39,685 bases of DNA from a virus (IMGVR_UViG_3300048818_000095:1-39685); one strand, 5' to 3'. Counted from the first letter of the stretch, positions 6,772 to 15,338 are shown. Notes: a model not told the origin generated them from the letters alone. Made by a program: numbers and translations.

Positions 6772-8550
6772 ATGGCCGATCCCACTCAAGACACGCTCAG
6801 TCCCGAAGACGCGCAGGCGCTGGTGCACACCCAGCAGCAGCTCTATGCGTCCGGAGATCCGCGCGCCACGAAGCTTTACAACTTCATCGTCGCATCGGGA
6901 TACGCCGATAAGGACGCCCAGGGCGGACTCGTTCCAAAAGGTTCACAGCCCACGGCTCCGGGCTGGAGCGTCGGGTCCGTCCTCAGCGGTACCGATCCAG
7001 CGCACCAGGCGTTTGATCGGGCCGCGCAGACCGTGCCAGTCGACACCTCGAGCGCAGGAGGCTTCGCGAAGACAGTCGGCCAGGACCTCGGCGCCGGCGC
7101 GACGCGCCTGTTTTCTCCCGTGGTGCATCCCGCCAATACGGTCGCTGGACTCGCTACAACCGGGCGCGCAGCCCTCGGCGACGTAGGTGCTCAGCACGAT
7201 CTTGCCGAGTCGATGGTGCGCCCGTTCGTCCAGAACCCCTCGGGCGAGGCCGTGGCCGCCCTGCCACAGGCCGCGCTGGCGCTTGCGGGCGGCGGCGAAG
7301 AACCGGCTGCTCAGAACGCGATCGAACGCGCCACCCCTCCAGGAGGAGTGGCCGGCGCGACTGCAGCCGAATCGCGCACCGCACTGGCGAAGCTTGTCCC
7401 CTCCCTGGTCGACGGACCGCCCCAGGACCTCATGACCCGGGCGGTAAAACCCGGGAAGAACAACATCGGATGGAACCAGGACATTCAGACCGCGATGCCG
7501 CTGATGAAGTCAGCGGAGCAGACGCTCGGGAAGCCCGTCGGCGGCGTCGACGACGCGATCGCAGCCAACACCGCGGCAAAAAAGGCCGTCTGGACCCAGG
7601 TCCAGGCGCGCCTCAACACCGCCGGAGAGATGGGCGCGACCATCGACGGCAACCCGATCGCCGACGCCATGATCAACAGCATTGACGCGCGCACGGCCTT
7701 ACAAAACCCAAGCCGGCTCGAGAGCGTGAAGGCTACCGCTGACACCTATCGTCGCCCCATGTCCGTCGACGACGCCGAGGACTTCCTGCAGTCGGCCAAT
7801 AAAGATTTAAATAACTACTATGCTAAAAACAAGGTCGGCCAGCAGGTTGCGCAGAATGACCCGGAGATTTCATCCACTGTCGCCGAAGCGGGTGCGCTTC
7901 GCGACGCGCTCTATAGCAAGTTGGACGAGGTCGCCGGGCCGGGCGCAGCGCAGCTCAAACAAGCCTATGGCGCCCTGTCCAACGTGCAAAAGGAGCTCTA
8001 TGGCCGCCAGCTCGTCGCCGCGCGTCAGCAGCCAGAGAGCCTGAGCGAGCAGATGGGCGCGGTCCGAGGCGCCGGAAACATGGCCAAGGGCGCATTCCAG
8101 ACGCTGACGGGCAATGTCCTCGAGGGACCGGCAAACATTGTGGGAGGCGCGCAGAATATCGCAATCGCACGCCTCCTTAAGTCTCGCAACTCATCTGATG
8201 CCATGATCGCGCGTGCTTTTAAGGCCACCGAGCCAGCGCCGCCCTTCGCCCCGCCTCAGGGCCCCCAGATCGCGGGCCTACTTCCGCGGGGAGCCATCCA
8301 GACCCCTCCGCCGGCGCAGGGGACCTCGCCACTCTCTGCGCCGCCCCCGATCGCTGCAACGACTCGCGCGCAGCGTCTGGGCCTTCTGCTTCCACAGCAG
8401 GCTGGTGGGCGCGTGCCTCTTCCTTACACCCCTGGAATGAGCAGCGGCGAGCAGATGGTCTCATTGATGCATTTGCTGCGCAATCAGCGGGCGCCGATCG
8501 CGCTGCCGGCTAGGACTTCGGCGATACCGCTTCCTCCGCCCGCTCCTTAG
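6772..8550 (+). CDS. Ejection / internal virion protein (P22 gp16 position)
   Basis: This 592-residue protein starts four bases after the previous stop. It has an N-terminal helical acidic section, an Ala/Gly-rich middle, a charged helical region (about 225-430) and a Pro/Ala-rich C-terminal tail with repeated Pro-Pro steps. It stands third in the ejection set, where P22 encodes gp16, the protein that acts at the inner membrane. No peptidoglycan-cleaving motif was found. Its last 41 bases overlap the 3' end of a minus-strand gene, tail to tail, which shows that the minus-strand insert abuts it closely. Confidence 0.6.
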   Translation: MADPTQDTLSPEDAQALVHTQQQLYASGDPRATKLYNFIVASGYADKDAQGGLVPKGSQPTAPGWSVGSVLSGTDPAHQAFDRAAQTVPVDTSSAGGFAKTVGQDLGAGATRLFSPVVHPANTVAGLATTGRAALGDVGAQHDLAESMVRPFVQNPSGEAVAALPQAALALAGGGEEPAAQNAIERATPPGGVAGATAAESRTALAKLVPSLVDGPPQDLMTRAVKPGKNNIGWNQDIQTAMPLMKSAEQTLGKPVGGVDDAIAANTAAKKAVWTQVQARLNTAGEMGATIDGNPIADAMINSIDARTALQNPSRLESVKATADTYRRPMSVDDAEDFLQSANKDLNNYYAKNKVGQQVAQNDPEISSTVAEAGALRDALYSKLDEVAGPGAAQLKQAYGALSNVQKELYGRQLVAARQQPESLSEQMGAVRGAGNMAKGAFQTLTGNVLEGPANIVGGAQNIAIARLLKSRNSSDAMIARAFKATEPAPPFAPPQGPQIAGLLPRGAIQTPPPAQGTSPLSAPPPIAATTRAQRLGLLLPQQAGGRVPLPYTPGMSSGEQMVSLMHLLRNQRAPIALPARTSAIPLPPPAP

Positions 8551-8776
8551 CGACCAGGTGGACGATCAAGAGGAATGGGTTGCACAGCATGACCAGCCTG
8601 ACGAGCGTGCGCAGCGGATGTTCGACGACGAACGCCAGACCGTGCCCGACCAGCTTCGACAGGTTGACCGCTATGCGGAAGGTCACCTGAAGCACCGCAA
8701 AAATCCAAGGCAAAACGGCGAAGAACAGCAGAAGCCCGATGCCGCCAAGAATGACCCCGCCTGCAATTGTCAGCAT
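8510..8776 (-). CDS. Small membrane protein of a minus-strand insert
   Basis: The 88-residue product starts with a long hydrophobic run (residues 2-34, room for one long or two short helices), then an amphipathic section, then a third hydrophobic stretch near LVMLCNPFLLIVHLV, and a charged C-terminus. It lies three bases downstream of the exported-protein gene on the same strand, so the two form one operon against the direction of all other genes. Its C-terminus overlaps the end of the ejection gene. No family recognised. Such reverse-strand pairs in virion modules are often independently expressed cargo, for example superinfection-exclusion proteins, but that role is inference. Confidence 0.62.
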   Translation of the reverse strand: MLTIAGGVILGGIGLLLFFAVLPWIFAVLQVTFRIAVNLSKLVGHGLAFVVEHPLRTLVRLVMLCNPFLLIVHLVAKERAEEAVSPKS

Positions 8777-8779
8777 GGC

Positions 8780-9151
8780 TCAGTTCCCCCCGATCGCTTC
8801 AGCGTGCATGATCGTGAATTTGTGCTTTTTGCTCCTGCTGTCGAGGACAACGAATGCTCCGCCGTCCTGGTAGAAGTTAACGGTCCCGTTGACTGAGAGA
8901 ACGACTAGATGGCGCCCGTTTCCCATTTCCGCCCACGTAAGGCGCTGAGTGGCTGTTTCGACGACCACGGTATTGGAGCGGCGCACAATCGGCACGCCAA
9001 CCATCATCGCGCCGATAGGCATCACAGCGGTCCCGCCGTTGTATGAGTCGATGTTCTGCGAGATGACCTTCGCGGTCTGAAGTGGCGGGTGCTCAGCGAG
9101 GGCAGGAAGCGCAAGAGAAAGCGCCAGGGCGCATAAAACAGCACTTTTCAT
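8780..9151 (-). CDS. Exported protein of a minus-strand insert
   Basis: With the start at 9151 the 123-residue product begins with a textbook Sec signal (MKSAVLCALALSLALPALA, cleavage before EHPP). The alternative ATG at 9175 would add eight residues before the signal and is less likely. The mature part is beta-rich (VVVETATQRLTWAEMGNGRHLVVLSVNGTV is the central pattern, given here in outline). It has no cysteine after the signal peptide. I do not recognise a family. Its 5' end is 41 bases from the oppositely facing tailspike start, so any promoter lies in or beyond the spike gene's first codons. A periplasmic or surface role during infection or lysogeny is plausible. Confidence 0.65.
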   Translation of the reverse strand: MKSAVLCALALSLALPALAEHPPLQTAKVISQNIDSYNGGTAVMPIGAMMVGVPIVRRSNTVVVETATQRLTWAEMGNGRHLVVLSVNGTVNFYQDGGAFVVLDSRSKKHKFTIMHAEAIGGN

Positions 9152-9192
9152 AGGTTTCCGCAAGTCTTCCACCAACCCAAAGGACAGTCAAG

Positions 9193-11877
9193 ATGACCCA
9201 AGTGGTATTACGAGCGCGGTTACTCGCCTTTTTGCTGCTCTTTGCCGGCGTCGCCGCGGCGCAGACCGTGGCGCCGACTCCTAGAAGTCACCAGAACTTT
9301 GTCGACCAGAGCGGGAACGCCTGCGCGGGATGCTCGCTTTATTCATACATTGCCGGGACGACTACTCCCGTCGCCACTTTCACCGATTACACCGGCGGCA
9401 CGCAGAACACGAACCCGATCATCCTCGACTCGGCCGGCGGCGCCAACATCTGGCTCTCGACGCAGAGCTATAAATTCATCCTCTGCGAAGGCCCGACCGT
9501 GAACTGCCTGACCGCCGGCGGAACGATGCAGTGGACCGTCGACCAGGTCCCGGGGAACACGGTCGGGAGCATCGTCCTGCAGCCGGCGCAGATCACAGCC
9601 AGCACGACAAACTATCAGATCCTCACCAGCATCAACGGAGTCAGCGTGTGGGCTGCTCCGCAAACCACGAGCACGCTGCAGCTGGCGAGGAACTTCCAAT
9701 CGATCGCCGGCGCGATCGCGAACCCGATGCTGGCCACAGCTCCGCGGGTCGGCAACGTCTGCATAGCTCCAGCCGATTCGTTCTCGAGCTACCACTGGAC
9801 GCCCTACGCCATGCGATGGATGGGGCAGACGTGGGGCAACGCAGGCCCTGGATGGACGAACACGGCGGCATACGGATCCTCGAGCTACTCCGGGAACGGA
9901 GTGACCAGCGCGGTCACAGGTACCTGGGTGGGAATCGATGGAAACTCGGGCGGATCCCCCGTCGGCCCTGATCTGACCGCATCTCAATCGAGCACGCTGG
10001 CCTCGGCGATCGTATGGACCTTTTCGCCGAACCCCTCCTTTTCCTCCGACAATCCTTATCAGCAGCCGGCGAACGCATCGTACTCGGCGGTTTCGGAAGT
10101 CGACCTCTACTGGTGGGGACAGAGCGGGGGCGGATCATTCACGTACACGGACGCCGGCGGCGGTCCGCATACCATCAATACATCGGGCTTTACAGGCTTG
10201 CAAGTCACCCCGATCACAGGATTCACTCCGAGCTCAGTCAACACAGAGACAGTGACCGTGACCGTGGCCGGAACCACCGGCGTGATCATCTTCGGTACCA
10301 ATGGCATCCGCGGAACGGTTGGATTTCGCCTCCACGACTTAGCTCACTCGGGAAGCGCTTCATCCGGATGGGCAGCGGCCAACGCCGCGACCATGGAGGC
10401 TGGATGGACCGCGCTCGGCTGCACAACGTTTGTGAACTTCCTCGGCGAGAACGATGCGGCTGCAGGAAACACAGCGGCGCAGTTCCTGGCATACACGCAG
10501 ACAAATGTGTCGAGAGAACTGGTCGCGAATCCGCAGGCCGACATCATCTTCGTGACCGCTCCCGATAACGGCGAAGGCAATGCGAGCACTCTGCAGGCCT
10601 ACAAGAATGCGCTCCAGCCCTGGGCCGCGGCCAACGGATATCCGCTGCTCGATTTGTTCGATATGTGGGGAGCGTACGCAGGGGCGGGAGGCACCAACGC
10701 CCTCGGATACTGGCTGATCAATAATCACCCCAACCCGACCGGAGACAAGATCCTCGCCGACCAGGTCGACAGTCTTCTGGGATACGGGCTTCTGTCTTAC
10801 GGCGAAGCGATCCCAGCCCTCACTCCAAGCGCTTCCTGGTTGCCGTTGAACATCTGGGGCACGGCGAACCTCTCGAATTCTCTCGCGGCAACACCCATGC
10901 AATGCACCACAGTGAACCAATTCGAAACAGGAAGCGCTGCGAACGGGAACGCAAATTGCGGAACCCCCGTCAATCCGACGGGAACTGCCTTCAAAAACGC
11001 CGTCCCTGATTCGAGCGTGAAGTGGGGAAGCGCGTATTGGACCCTAATCACGCCTGGCGACGGCTTCGCAGCCTTCTCAGTGGCGAATGATGTGGGGTAT
11101 GCGAAAACCAATGCTCTCGCGATCAGCTCGACGTATTCAGCGCAAGCCAAGTGGGCGACCAGCGCGCAGTTCAGTCTGATCTGCGGACAGAACTACGAGT
11201 TCAGCGGCTATATCGACGCGACCAACGCAACCATTGCGAACGTCTCGTGGAGCGTGCAAAACACCAGCCGAACGACAACCTATGCCACGCTCACCGAGAC
11301 GCCCGGAAGCAAAGGGTGGCTGTCGAGCGCATTCACTTTCAGCCCTTCCGCCTGCACTCCAGGCGTGGGCTACCTGGTCGAGCTTCTGGCGGCGACCAAC
11401 AGCGCCACGATCGCGGGCGGGAAGAGTCTCTACTTCTCCGCGCCCATGCTGAACATCGGATCGACGCCGACAGCCTACACGGAAAACGTGGGCGACGACG
11501 ACACCGGCTATCTGCTTCCCGGCGCAGTAACAGATTCGGGAGTTGCGACATTTGCAGCGGGAGCTGGAGCGGGTAGCAGCCCAGGCGCACTTTCTTGTGT
11601 CACCTCTTGCAACTCTACAAGTGGACGGATAGAACTCGCGTCTGTGGGAACGGGGCCGCCCACCAGCGGGACTGTTATCACAATCACTCTTCCGATAACC
11701 CGGGCAGTTTCGCTCAGCTGCGTCTGCTCCCCGCTCATCGATGAAAATACCGGCGCGAACGGTGTTTTTGTCGACTGCGGGTCCTCCTCATTGGCGGCGT
11801 TCAAAATAAATCTGCTAGGCACCGCCCTGACCGCCGGGCACCAGTATCAGTCGAATTATGTGTGCGGAGGAAAATGA
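9193..11877 (+). CDS. Tailspike with head-binding-like N-terminus and SGNH hydrolase domain
   Basis: The 894-residue product sits where P22 encodes its gp9 spike. Residues 1-23 look like a Sec signal (LLAFLLLFAGVAAA, cleavage before Q24), which is odd for a virion protein. Residues 30-115 resemble the P22 spike head-binding domain, with a YIAGTTTPVATFTDY strand pattern, NPIILDSAGGA and a WLS.QSYKF end. From about 185 an SGNH/GDSL-type hydrolase follows: Asp195-Ser196 as the nucleophile block, Gly418-Glu-Asn-Asp421 as block III, and His512 in NNHPNPTG as block V. The Asp usually three residues before that His is replaced. The C-terminal 300 residues are beta-rich with six or more Cys. Expected role: deacetylating or trimming a host surface glycan. 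Confidence 0.75.
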   Translation: MTQVVLRARLLAFLLLFAGVAAAQTVAPTPRSHQNFVDQSGNACAGCSLYSYIAGTTTPVATFTDYTGGTQNTNPIILDSAGGANIWLSTQSYKFILCEGPTVNCLTAGGTMQWTVDQVPGNTVGSIVLQPAQITASTTNYQILTSINGVSVWAAPQTTSTLQLARNFQSIAGAIANPMLATAPRVGNVCIAPADSFSSYHWTPYAMRWMGQTWGNAGPGWTNTAAYGSSSYSGNGVTSAVTGTWVGIDGNSGGSPVGPDLTASQSSTLASAIVWTFSPNPSFSSDNPYQQPANASYSAVSEVDLYWWGQSGGGSFTYTDAGGGPHTINTSGFTGLQVTPITGFTPSSVNTETVTVTVAGTTGVIIFGTNGIRGTVGFRLHDLAHSGSASSGWAAANAATMEAGWTALGCTTFVNFLGENDAAAGNTAAQFLAYTQTNVSRELVANPQADIIFVTAPDNGEGNASTLQAYKNALQPWAAANGYPLLDLFDMWGAYAGAGGTNALGYWLINNHPNPTGDKILADQVDSLLGYGLLSYGEAIPALTPSASWLPLNIWGTANLSNSLAATPMQCTTVNQFETGSAANGNANCGTPVNPTGTAFKNAVPDSSVKWGSAYWTLITPGDGFAAFSVANDVGYAKTNALAISSTYSAQAKWATSAQFSLICGQNYEFSGYIDATNATIANVSWSVQNTSRTTTYATLTETPGSKGWLSSAFTFSPSACTPGVGYLVELLAATNSATIAGGKSLYFSAPMLNIGSTPTAYTENVGDDDTGYLLPGAVTDSGVATFAAGAGAGSSPGALSCVTSCNSTSGRIELASVGTGPPTSGTVITITLPITRAVSLSCVCSPLIDENTGANGVFVDCGSSSLAAFKINLLGTALTAGHQYQSNYVCGGK

Positions 11878-11915
11878 GCTTCGCCGCCTCGAAACCCGGT
11901 AAACAAAGGAGCTCT

Positions 11916-12665
11916 ATGAAACGTTTTGCTCTTGCGCTTCTCGCGCTTTTGGCGCTGACGGCATCAAGCGCGTCTGCAGCTACCGTCACGATCACGAGCG
12001 CGCTCACCGCAACAGCGACCGTGGGGACAGCTTTCAGCTATCAAATTGCTGTGAGCGGAACCGCGACCGGCTATGCGGCGACCGGACTTCCAACAGGCCT
12101 TATATACACTGCCGCGACGGGTCTGATTGCCGGGACGCCAACAACTTCAGGCACCTACAATGTTGTTCTCGCTGCCACCCTCTCGGGCGGGGGATTCACG
12201 CGCTCAACGATGGTCCTAACGGTCAATCCAGCAGGGGGAGGGCCTGCGCCGCCACCGCCGGCGACCACCTTGTTTTGCGCGACGGACACGAATCCTGCTT
12301 GCGGTGTGGTGCTCGCTTGGAGCGCAGCGCCAGCACCAAACCCAGCGATTCCGGCAACTGCAACCGCGCCAGCAGTACCAGCGCAAACGGTCGCGACGGG
12401 CTATTTGGTATTCAGGGGGATTCAGAGCGGGGCAGCACCAGCGCAGATCACCGCGGCAGCGCTACCCGTAACCCAGCTCACCTATACAGACAAGACAATT
12501 GCCCCGTCGACGACCTACGTCTACTATGTCGTCTCGGTCGACAGCGCGGGAGGCCAGAGCACGCCCAGCAACACCTTGTCGGTGGTTGTAGCTGCGGCGC
12601 CTTCAGTGCCCACGCCGCCCACGCCGCCAGCCCCGGCCAATCTGACCGGCTCGGTGGTCAACTGA
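11916..12665 (+). CDS. Secreted Ig-like / fibronectin type III protein
   Basis: Start chosen at ATG 11916 because AAAGGAG lies five bases upstream and the product then begins with a clean signal peptide (MKRFALALLALLALTASSASA). An upstream GTG would add 18 poor residues. Residues about 30-105 match a putative Ig domain of the He_PIG type (YAATGLPTGL, then GLIAGTPTTSGTYNV). After a Pro/Gly linker and a Cys-containing segment, residues about 165-235 look like a fibronectin type III domain ending in YYVVSVDSAGGQSTPSN. The 249-residue protein follows the spike and its stop overlaps the next gene. Likely a surface adhesin or spike partner; attachment to virions is not shown. Confidence 0.72.
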   Translation: MKRFALALLALLALTASSASAATVTITSALTATATVGTAFSYQIAVSGTATGYAATGLPTGLIYTAATGLIAGTPTTSGTYNVVLAATLSGGGFTRSTMVLTVNPAGGGPAPPPPATTLFCATDTNPACGVVLAWSAAPAPNPAIPATATAPAVPAQTVATGYLVFRGIQSGAAPAQITAAALPVTQLTYTDKTIAPSTTYVYYVVSVDSAGGQSTPSNTLSVVVAAAPSVPTPPTPPAPANLTGSVVN

Positions 12666-12928
12666 TGCCCCTCACTGAAGAAAAACGGAAGCGTGGGGAA
12701 ACTATCAGCGACCGGAGCGCCGCGCGGAAGCAGGGCGTCGTCGCACTGCGACAAGAATCTGAGGATGAGATAGTCCTTCGCCTTGCCGTTGCAGACGCGA
12801 TTTTCTGGCGCAAGGAAGCAACGCGGCTGAGCATGCTCTGCGCCGCTCTCCAGGCCAGGTTGCCTCATGTCGATATGCACGCTCTCGAAAAGGAATTTGA
12901 GCAGATTCTAAAAGCGGAGGCGGCATGA
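12665..12928 (+). CDS. Hypothetical 87-residue helical protein
   Basis: ATG overlaps the TGA of the secreted protein (TGATG), and the TGA end overlaps the ATG of the next gene (ATGA). The product is charged and helical with no signal or membrane segment (RLAVADAIFWRKEATRLSMLC). I do not recognise it. Its place between the spike and lysis genes and the double overlap show it belongs to the late transcript. Confidence 0.6.
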   Translation: MPLTEEKRKRGETISDRSAARKQGVVALRQESEDEIVLRLAVADAIFWRKEATRLSMLCAALQARLPHVDMHALEKEFEQILKAEAA

Positions 12929-13176
12929 CGGGTGAGACGCAGACCGCAATCGTTGTTGTGGCTGGCTCGTTGGCGACCATCGTACTTAACAGGTGGTTCA
13001 ACCTGCAGGATGCCCGCGTAACACGGGAGAAAATTGACAAGGGGAACGCCGCGCTCGCCAGAGTGGAAATGAAGACGGACGGCATGCTCGAAGCGCAACT
13101 GTCATCGGCGCGGCAAATAGCCCATTTTGAGGGCGAAAAGGCGGGTGCGCAGGAAGAGAGGAACCGGACGCCATGA
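12925..13176 (+). CDS. Single-span membrane protein next to endolysin
   Basis: The 83-residue product has one hydrophobic helix (residues 8-22) and then a long charged, probably coiled segment to the end. This is the layout of an inner-membrane spanin subunit or of a small holin accessory. GCGGAGG lies shortly before the ATG, and the 3' end overlaps the endolysin start. No outer-membrane lipoprotein partner was found nearby, so a two-component spanin cannot be confirmed. Confidence 0.6.
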   Translation: MTGETQTAIVVVAGSLATIVLNRWFNLQDARVTREKIDKGNAALARVEMKTDGMLEAQLSSARQIAHFEGEKAGAQEERNRTP

Positions 13177-13610
13177 ACATCGATCAGGCTGGGCTTGATT
13201 TCATCGAAGGCAACGAAGGCTTCGCGGCGTTCCCCGCTCCCGACAGCGGAAAGCTCGCGTGGGGATACGGGCACGATCAGGTGCTCGGCGAGACTCCGCC
13301 CGCCAGCATCACGCGCGATGCTGCGCAGGCGCTGCTCGTGAAAGACGCGGCCCGCTTTGAACCCGCGGTCAATGCATTGATCCCGCCGGGCTGCACACAG
13401 AATCAGTTCAACGCGCTCCTCGATTTCTGCTACAACGAGGGACCCGCGGCGCTGGCCACGATGATGCATCACGGATGGGATCAGGTCCTCGTCCAGCTGC
13501 CCGCATGGTGCTACGAGCACGTGAAGGGACTCCCGGTAAAGTCGAAGGGGCTTCTCGCGCGCCGGCAGAAAGAAGTCGCCCTGTTCACCACTCCGGAGGA
13601 GACAACTTGA
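13173..13610 (+). CDS. GH24-like endolysin (phage lysozyme family)
   Basis: The 145-residue product has the GH24 core: Glu15-Gly16, Asp24, and W-G-Y-G-H34 aligned with the catalytic Glu, Asp and TIGxGH of T4 lysozyme. The C-terminal half keeps the family pattern QFNALLDFCYNEG and a final LLARRQKEVALF. It would cleave peptidoglycan glycan strands. The third catalytic residue of T4 lysozyme, Thr26, corresponds to Ala29 here, which is notable. It has no signal peptide, so release would need the holin encoded directly downstream. ATG overlaps the upstream stop. Confidence 0.83.
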   Translation: MNIDQAGLDFIEGNEGFAAFPAPDSGKLAWGYGHDQVLGETPPASITRDAAQALLVKDAARFEPAVNALIPPGCTQNQFNALLDFCYNEGPAALATMMHHGWDQVLVQLPAWCYEHVKGLPVKSKGLLARRQKEVALFTTPEETT

Positions 13611-13870
13611 AAGATTGGCCCCAGCCATTCTGGGCTGTGATTCTGGCTGCGATGGGCGTCGAGCTCGCCGTTGTGGCGCTCTTCTCGCCCGCCGAGAAAG
13701 ACATCAAGATCGCCGTGATCGGCGTGGGCTCATCGATCATCACGGGCGCCCTGGGCTACATCGGCGGCCACATGAACCCGTCAAAGGGCACGACTGAGAC
13801 CAGCTCGACGATCGTAAACCCTATTCCACCGGCGCCCCGCGCGCCGGATATCCCACCCTCAACCTCGTAA
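13607..13870 (+). CDS. Holin candidate (two transmembrane helices, TTG start)
   Basis: A TTG start overlaps the endolysin stop and has a strong ribosome site (GGAGGAG, 13594-13600) six bases upstream; in this frame no ATG start near the ribosome site exists. The 87-residue product has two hydrophobic helices (about residues 8-25 and 35-53, the second Gly/Ile-rich) and a Pro-rich hydrophilic tail. This fits a class II holin, and the neighbouring endolysin supports the role. A longer upstream start is ruled out by the overlap with the lysozyme frame. Confidence 0.68.
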   Translation: MKDWPQPFWAVILAAMGVELAVVALFSPAEKDIKIAVIGVGSSIITGALGYIGGHMNPSKGTTETSSTIVNPIPPAPRAPDIPPSTS

Positions 13871-13884
13871 CGAAGGAGAGCACT

Positions 13885-14316
13885 ATGTCGACAGCAGCAC
13901 CCGCAACACCAACACCCGCGAAGCCGCAATCGTTCCTGCAGAAATTCGGCGCGAATTTTAAGAAGGTCTTCAACTGGCTCGGAACTCCTAAAGCGCAGGC
14001 AGGCATCAGCGCCGGCGAAGCTCTCGCCGAAGGCGTGGCCGACGCCGTCGATCCGGCGCTGGCCGGGATCAACCCGCTGATCAATAACTGGACGCAGGAG
14101 ATCTTCAAAGCCGAGTCGCTCGCCGCGGCCGCCGGCGCTCAGGATGGAACCGGCGTGCAGAAATCCGCGATGGTGCTCACCTCAGTGACGCCCCAGGTCG
14201 TGCAGTTTGCCGAGCAGAATGGGCTCTCCACGCCGACCGGTACCGAGCTCAACCTCGCGAACTCCCTGCTCGTCAGTTTCCTGAATGTCTTCAAGCCGGC
14301 CACTCCCGCGGCTTAA
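13885..14316 (+). CDS. Hypothetical 143-residue protein of the lysis region
   Basis: GAAGGAGAG precedes the ATG. The N-terminus is a Pro/Thr/Ala run and is followed by a short amphipathic basic segment (FLQKFGANFKKVFNWLG), then Ala-rich helices. There is no signal peptide or clear membrane span. It is the last gene before a strong terminator, so it closes the late transcript. I do not recognise the family. Confidence 0.6.
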   Translation: MSTAAPATPTPAKPQSFLQKFGANFKKVFNWLGTPKAQAGISAGEALAEGVADAVDPALAGINPLINNWTQEIFKAESLAAAAGAQDGTGVQKSAMVLTSVTPQVVQFAEQNGLSTPTGTELNLANSLLVSFLNVFKPATPAA

Positions 14317-14353
14317 CAAGCTCCCCGCAAAGACGAGGAGAACCAAGGCAACT

Positions 14354-14390
14354 TGGGGAGCCCGATCGGCTCGACGGCTCCCCACTTTTT
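14354..14390 (+). terminator. Rho-independent terminator of the late transcript
   Basis: TGGGGAGCC (14354-14362) pairs perfectly with GGCTCCCCA (14376-14384) around a 13-base loop, and a C plus five Ts follow (14386-14390). It lies 37 bases after the stop of the last lysis-region gene. This is the clearest terminator in the window. Confidence 0.85.
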
Positions 14391-14451
14391 CGCGTGCACT
14401 TGGGGGCGCAATCCTATAGTTGTTTCTTCTTCAGATCAAACGGAGGATCTT

Positions 14452-14760
14452 ATGCCCGGAGAATTGCCGCTCTATCAGAGCCACAAGCGAGTTCGCGCCC
14501 TCAAGATCAAGGGCGTCTTTCGCGAAGGCCACGGGACTGAGTACACCTCAACGATCGGGATCTCGTTCGAGAACGCGCGCTATGAGCCGCTTCACGGAAT
14601 CGAAACTGCGAGCCGGCCGTTCCCCGCGCCTGGATGGTATTACGTGATCTACTCGGACGGCTATCACAGCTTCAGCCCCGCGAAGCAATTCGAAGAGGCC
14701 CATACGCTCGTTCCCCCAGATCCAGACGGCTCGCTCTGGTTAGTCTGTGAGCTGCTGTAG
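14452..14760 (+). CDS. Hypothetical 102-residue protein
   Basis: ATG at 14452 is preceded by CGGAGG (14441-14446); an earlier in-frame GTG-like start would run through the terminator and is rejected. The product looks like a compact soluble beta protein (YTSTIGISFENARYEP, then GWYYVIYSDGYHSFSP). It is the first gene after the terminator, so a promoter is expected in 14391-14451, but I see only a TATAGT at 14415 without a matching -35. I do not recognise the family. Confidence 0.6.
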   Translation: MPGELPLYQSHKRVRALKIKGVFREGHGTEYTSTIGISFENARYEPLHGIETASRPFPAPGWYYVIYSDGYHSFSPAKQFEEAHTLVPPDPDGSLWLVCELL

Positions 14761-14762
14761 CG

Positions 14763-15251
14763 ATGGCAAACTTCCGACTTCGCTTCATCACCGAGGCTGG
14801 TTTCGTTTCCTGGGCTATCCGCCAGGTCACCTTCAGCGAGTTCTCGCACGCGGAACTGCTCTCGAGCGATGGTCTGAGCTGGATCGGTGCGCACGCTGGT
14901 CTGGGCGTTCAGGCGCGGCGTTTCGATTACTGCAGCCCCACCTTCGAGCGCCGCTATAGCATTCCGGTTGATCAGGAGCAGTTCGACGCGGGCCAGGCCT
15001 ATGCGCGTTCGAAGATCGGCACGCCCTATAACTACGCGGACATCGCCGGACTCCTCTTCCATCGCAATGCAAGCACCAAGGGCCGGTCGATCTGTTCGCA
15101 ATTCGTCTTCGACACGATGAGCGCGATGGGCATCCAGGCGCTGAACGTGCTCTCGACTTATGATTTTCGCGTCACGCCCGACACGCTGCATCTATCGCCG
15201 TTACTGATCGGGCGCTGCTACTACGAGTTCCCGAATGTGAAACCTACATAG
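14763..15251 (+). CDS. Permuted NlpC/P60-type hydrolase (YiiX/DUF830-like)
   Basis: The 162-residue product shows the circularly permuted papain-like order: the catalytic His first (FSHAEL, His29) and the Cys late (SICSQFVFD, Cys111). Between them lies GTPYNYADIAGLLFH, a typical NlpC/P60 family segment. Such enzymes cut peptide or amide bonds in cell-wall peptides or lipids. It starts two bases after the previous stop and has no signal peptide. It could act as a second wall enzyme or as a virion-associated amidase; position outside the lysis cluster leaves this open. Confidence 0.7.
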   Translation: MANFRLRFITEAGFVSWAIRQVTFSEFSHAELLSSDGLSWIGAHAGLGVQARRFDYCSPTFERRYSIPVDQEQFDAGQAYARSKIGTPYNYADIAGLLFHRNASTKGRSICSQFVFDTMSAMGIQALNVLSTYDFRVTPDTLHLSPLLIGRCYYEFPNVKPT

Positions 15252-15299
15252 AAAGGGGGTCGCGAAGAAGATCAGAGCTGATCGACAATCAAAAGGCAA

Positions 15300-15338
15300 A
15301 CGACGAAGGCCGGGGCTTTATGCTCCGGCCTTCGTCGT
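15300..15338. terminator. Strong 17-bp hairpin, terminator-like
   Basis: 15300-15316 pairs with 15322-15338 over 17 positions with one G-T wobble and a five-base loop (TTTAT). No T run follows on the + strand, but on the minus strand the stem is followed by a T-rich stretch (TTTGCCTTTTGATT). It may stop transcription from either side of the integration region or insulate it. It follows the hydrolase gene by 48 bases. Confidence 0.6.

Noticed and set aside
14391-14451. Promoter with TATAGT at 14415 as -10
   Set aside because: No -35-like hexamer lies at a suitable distance; TTGGGG at 14400 is only nine bases away. A promoter is likely here but cannot be placed.
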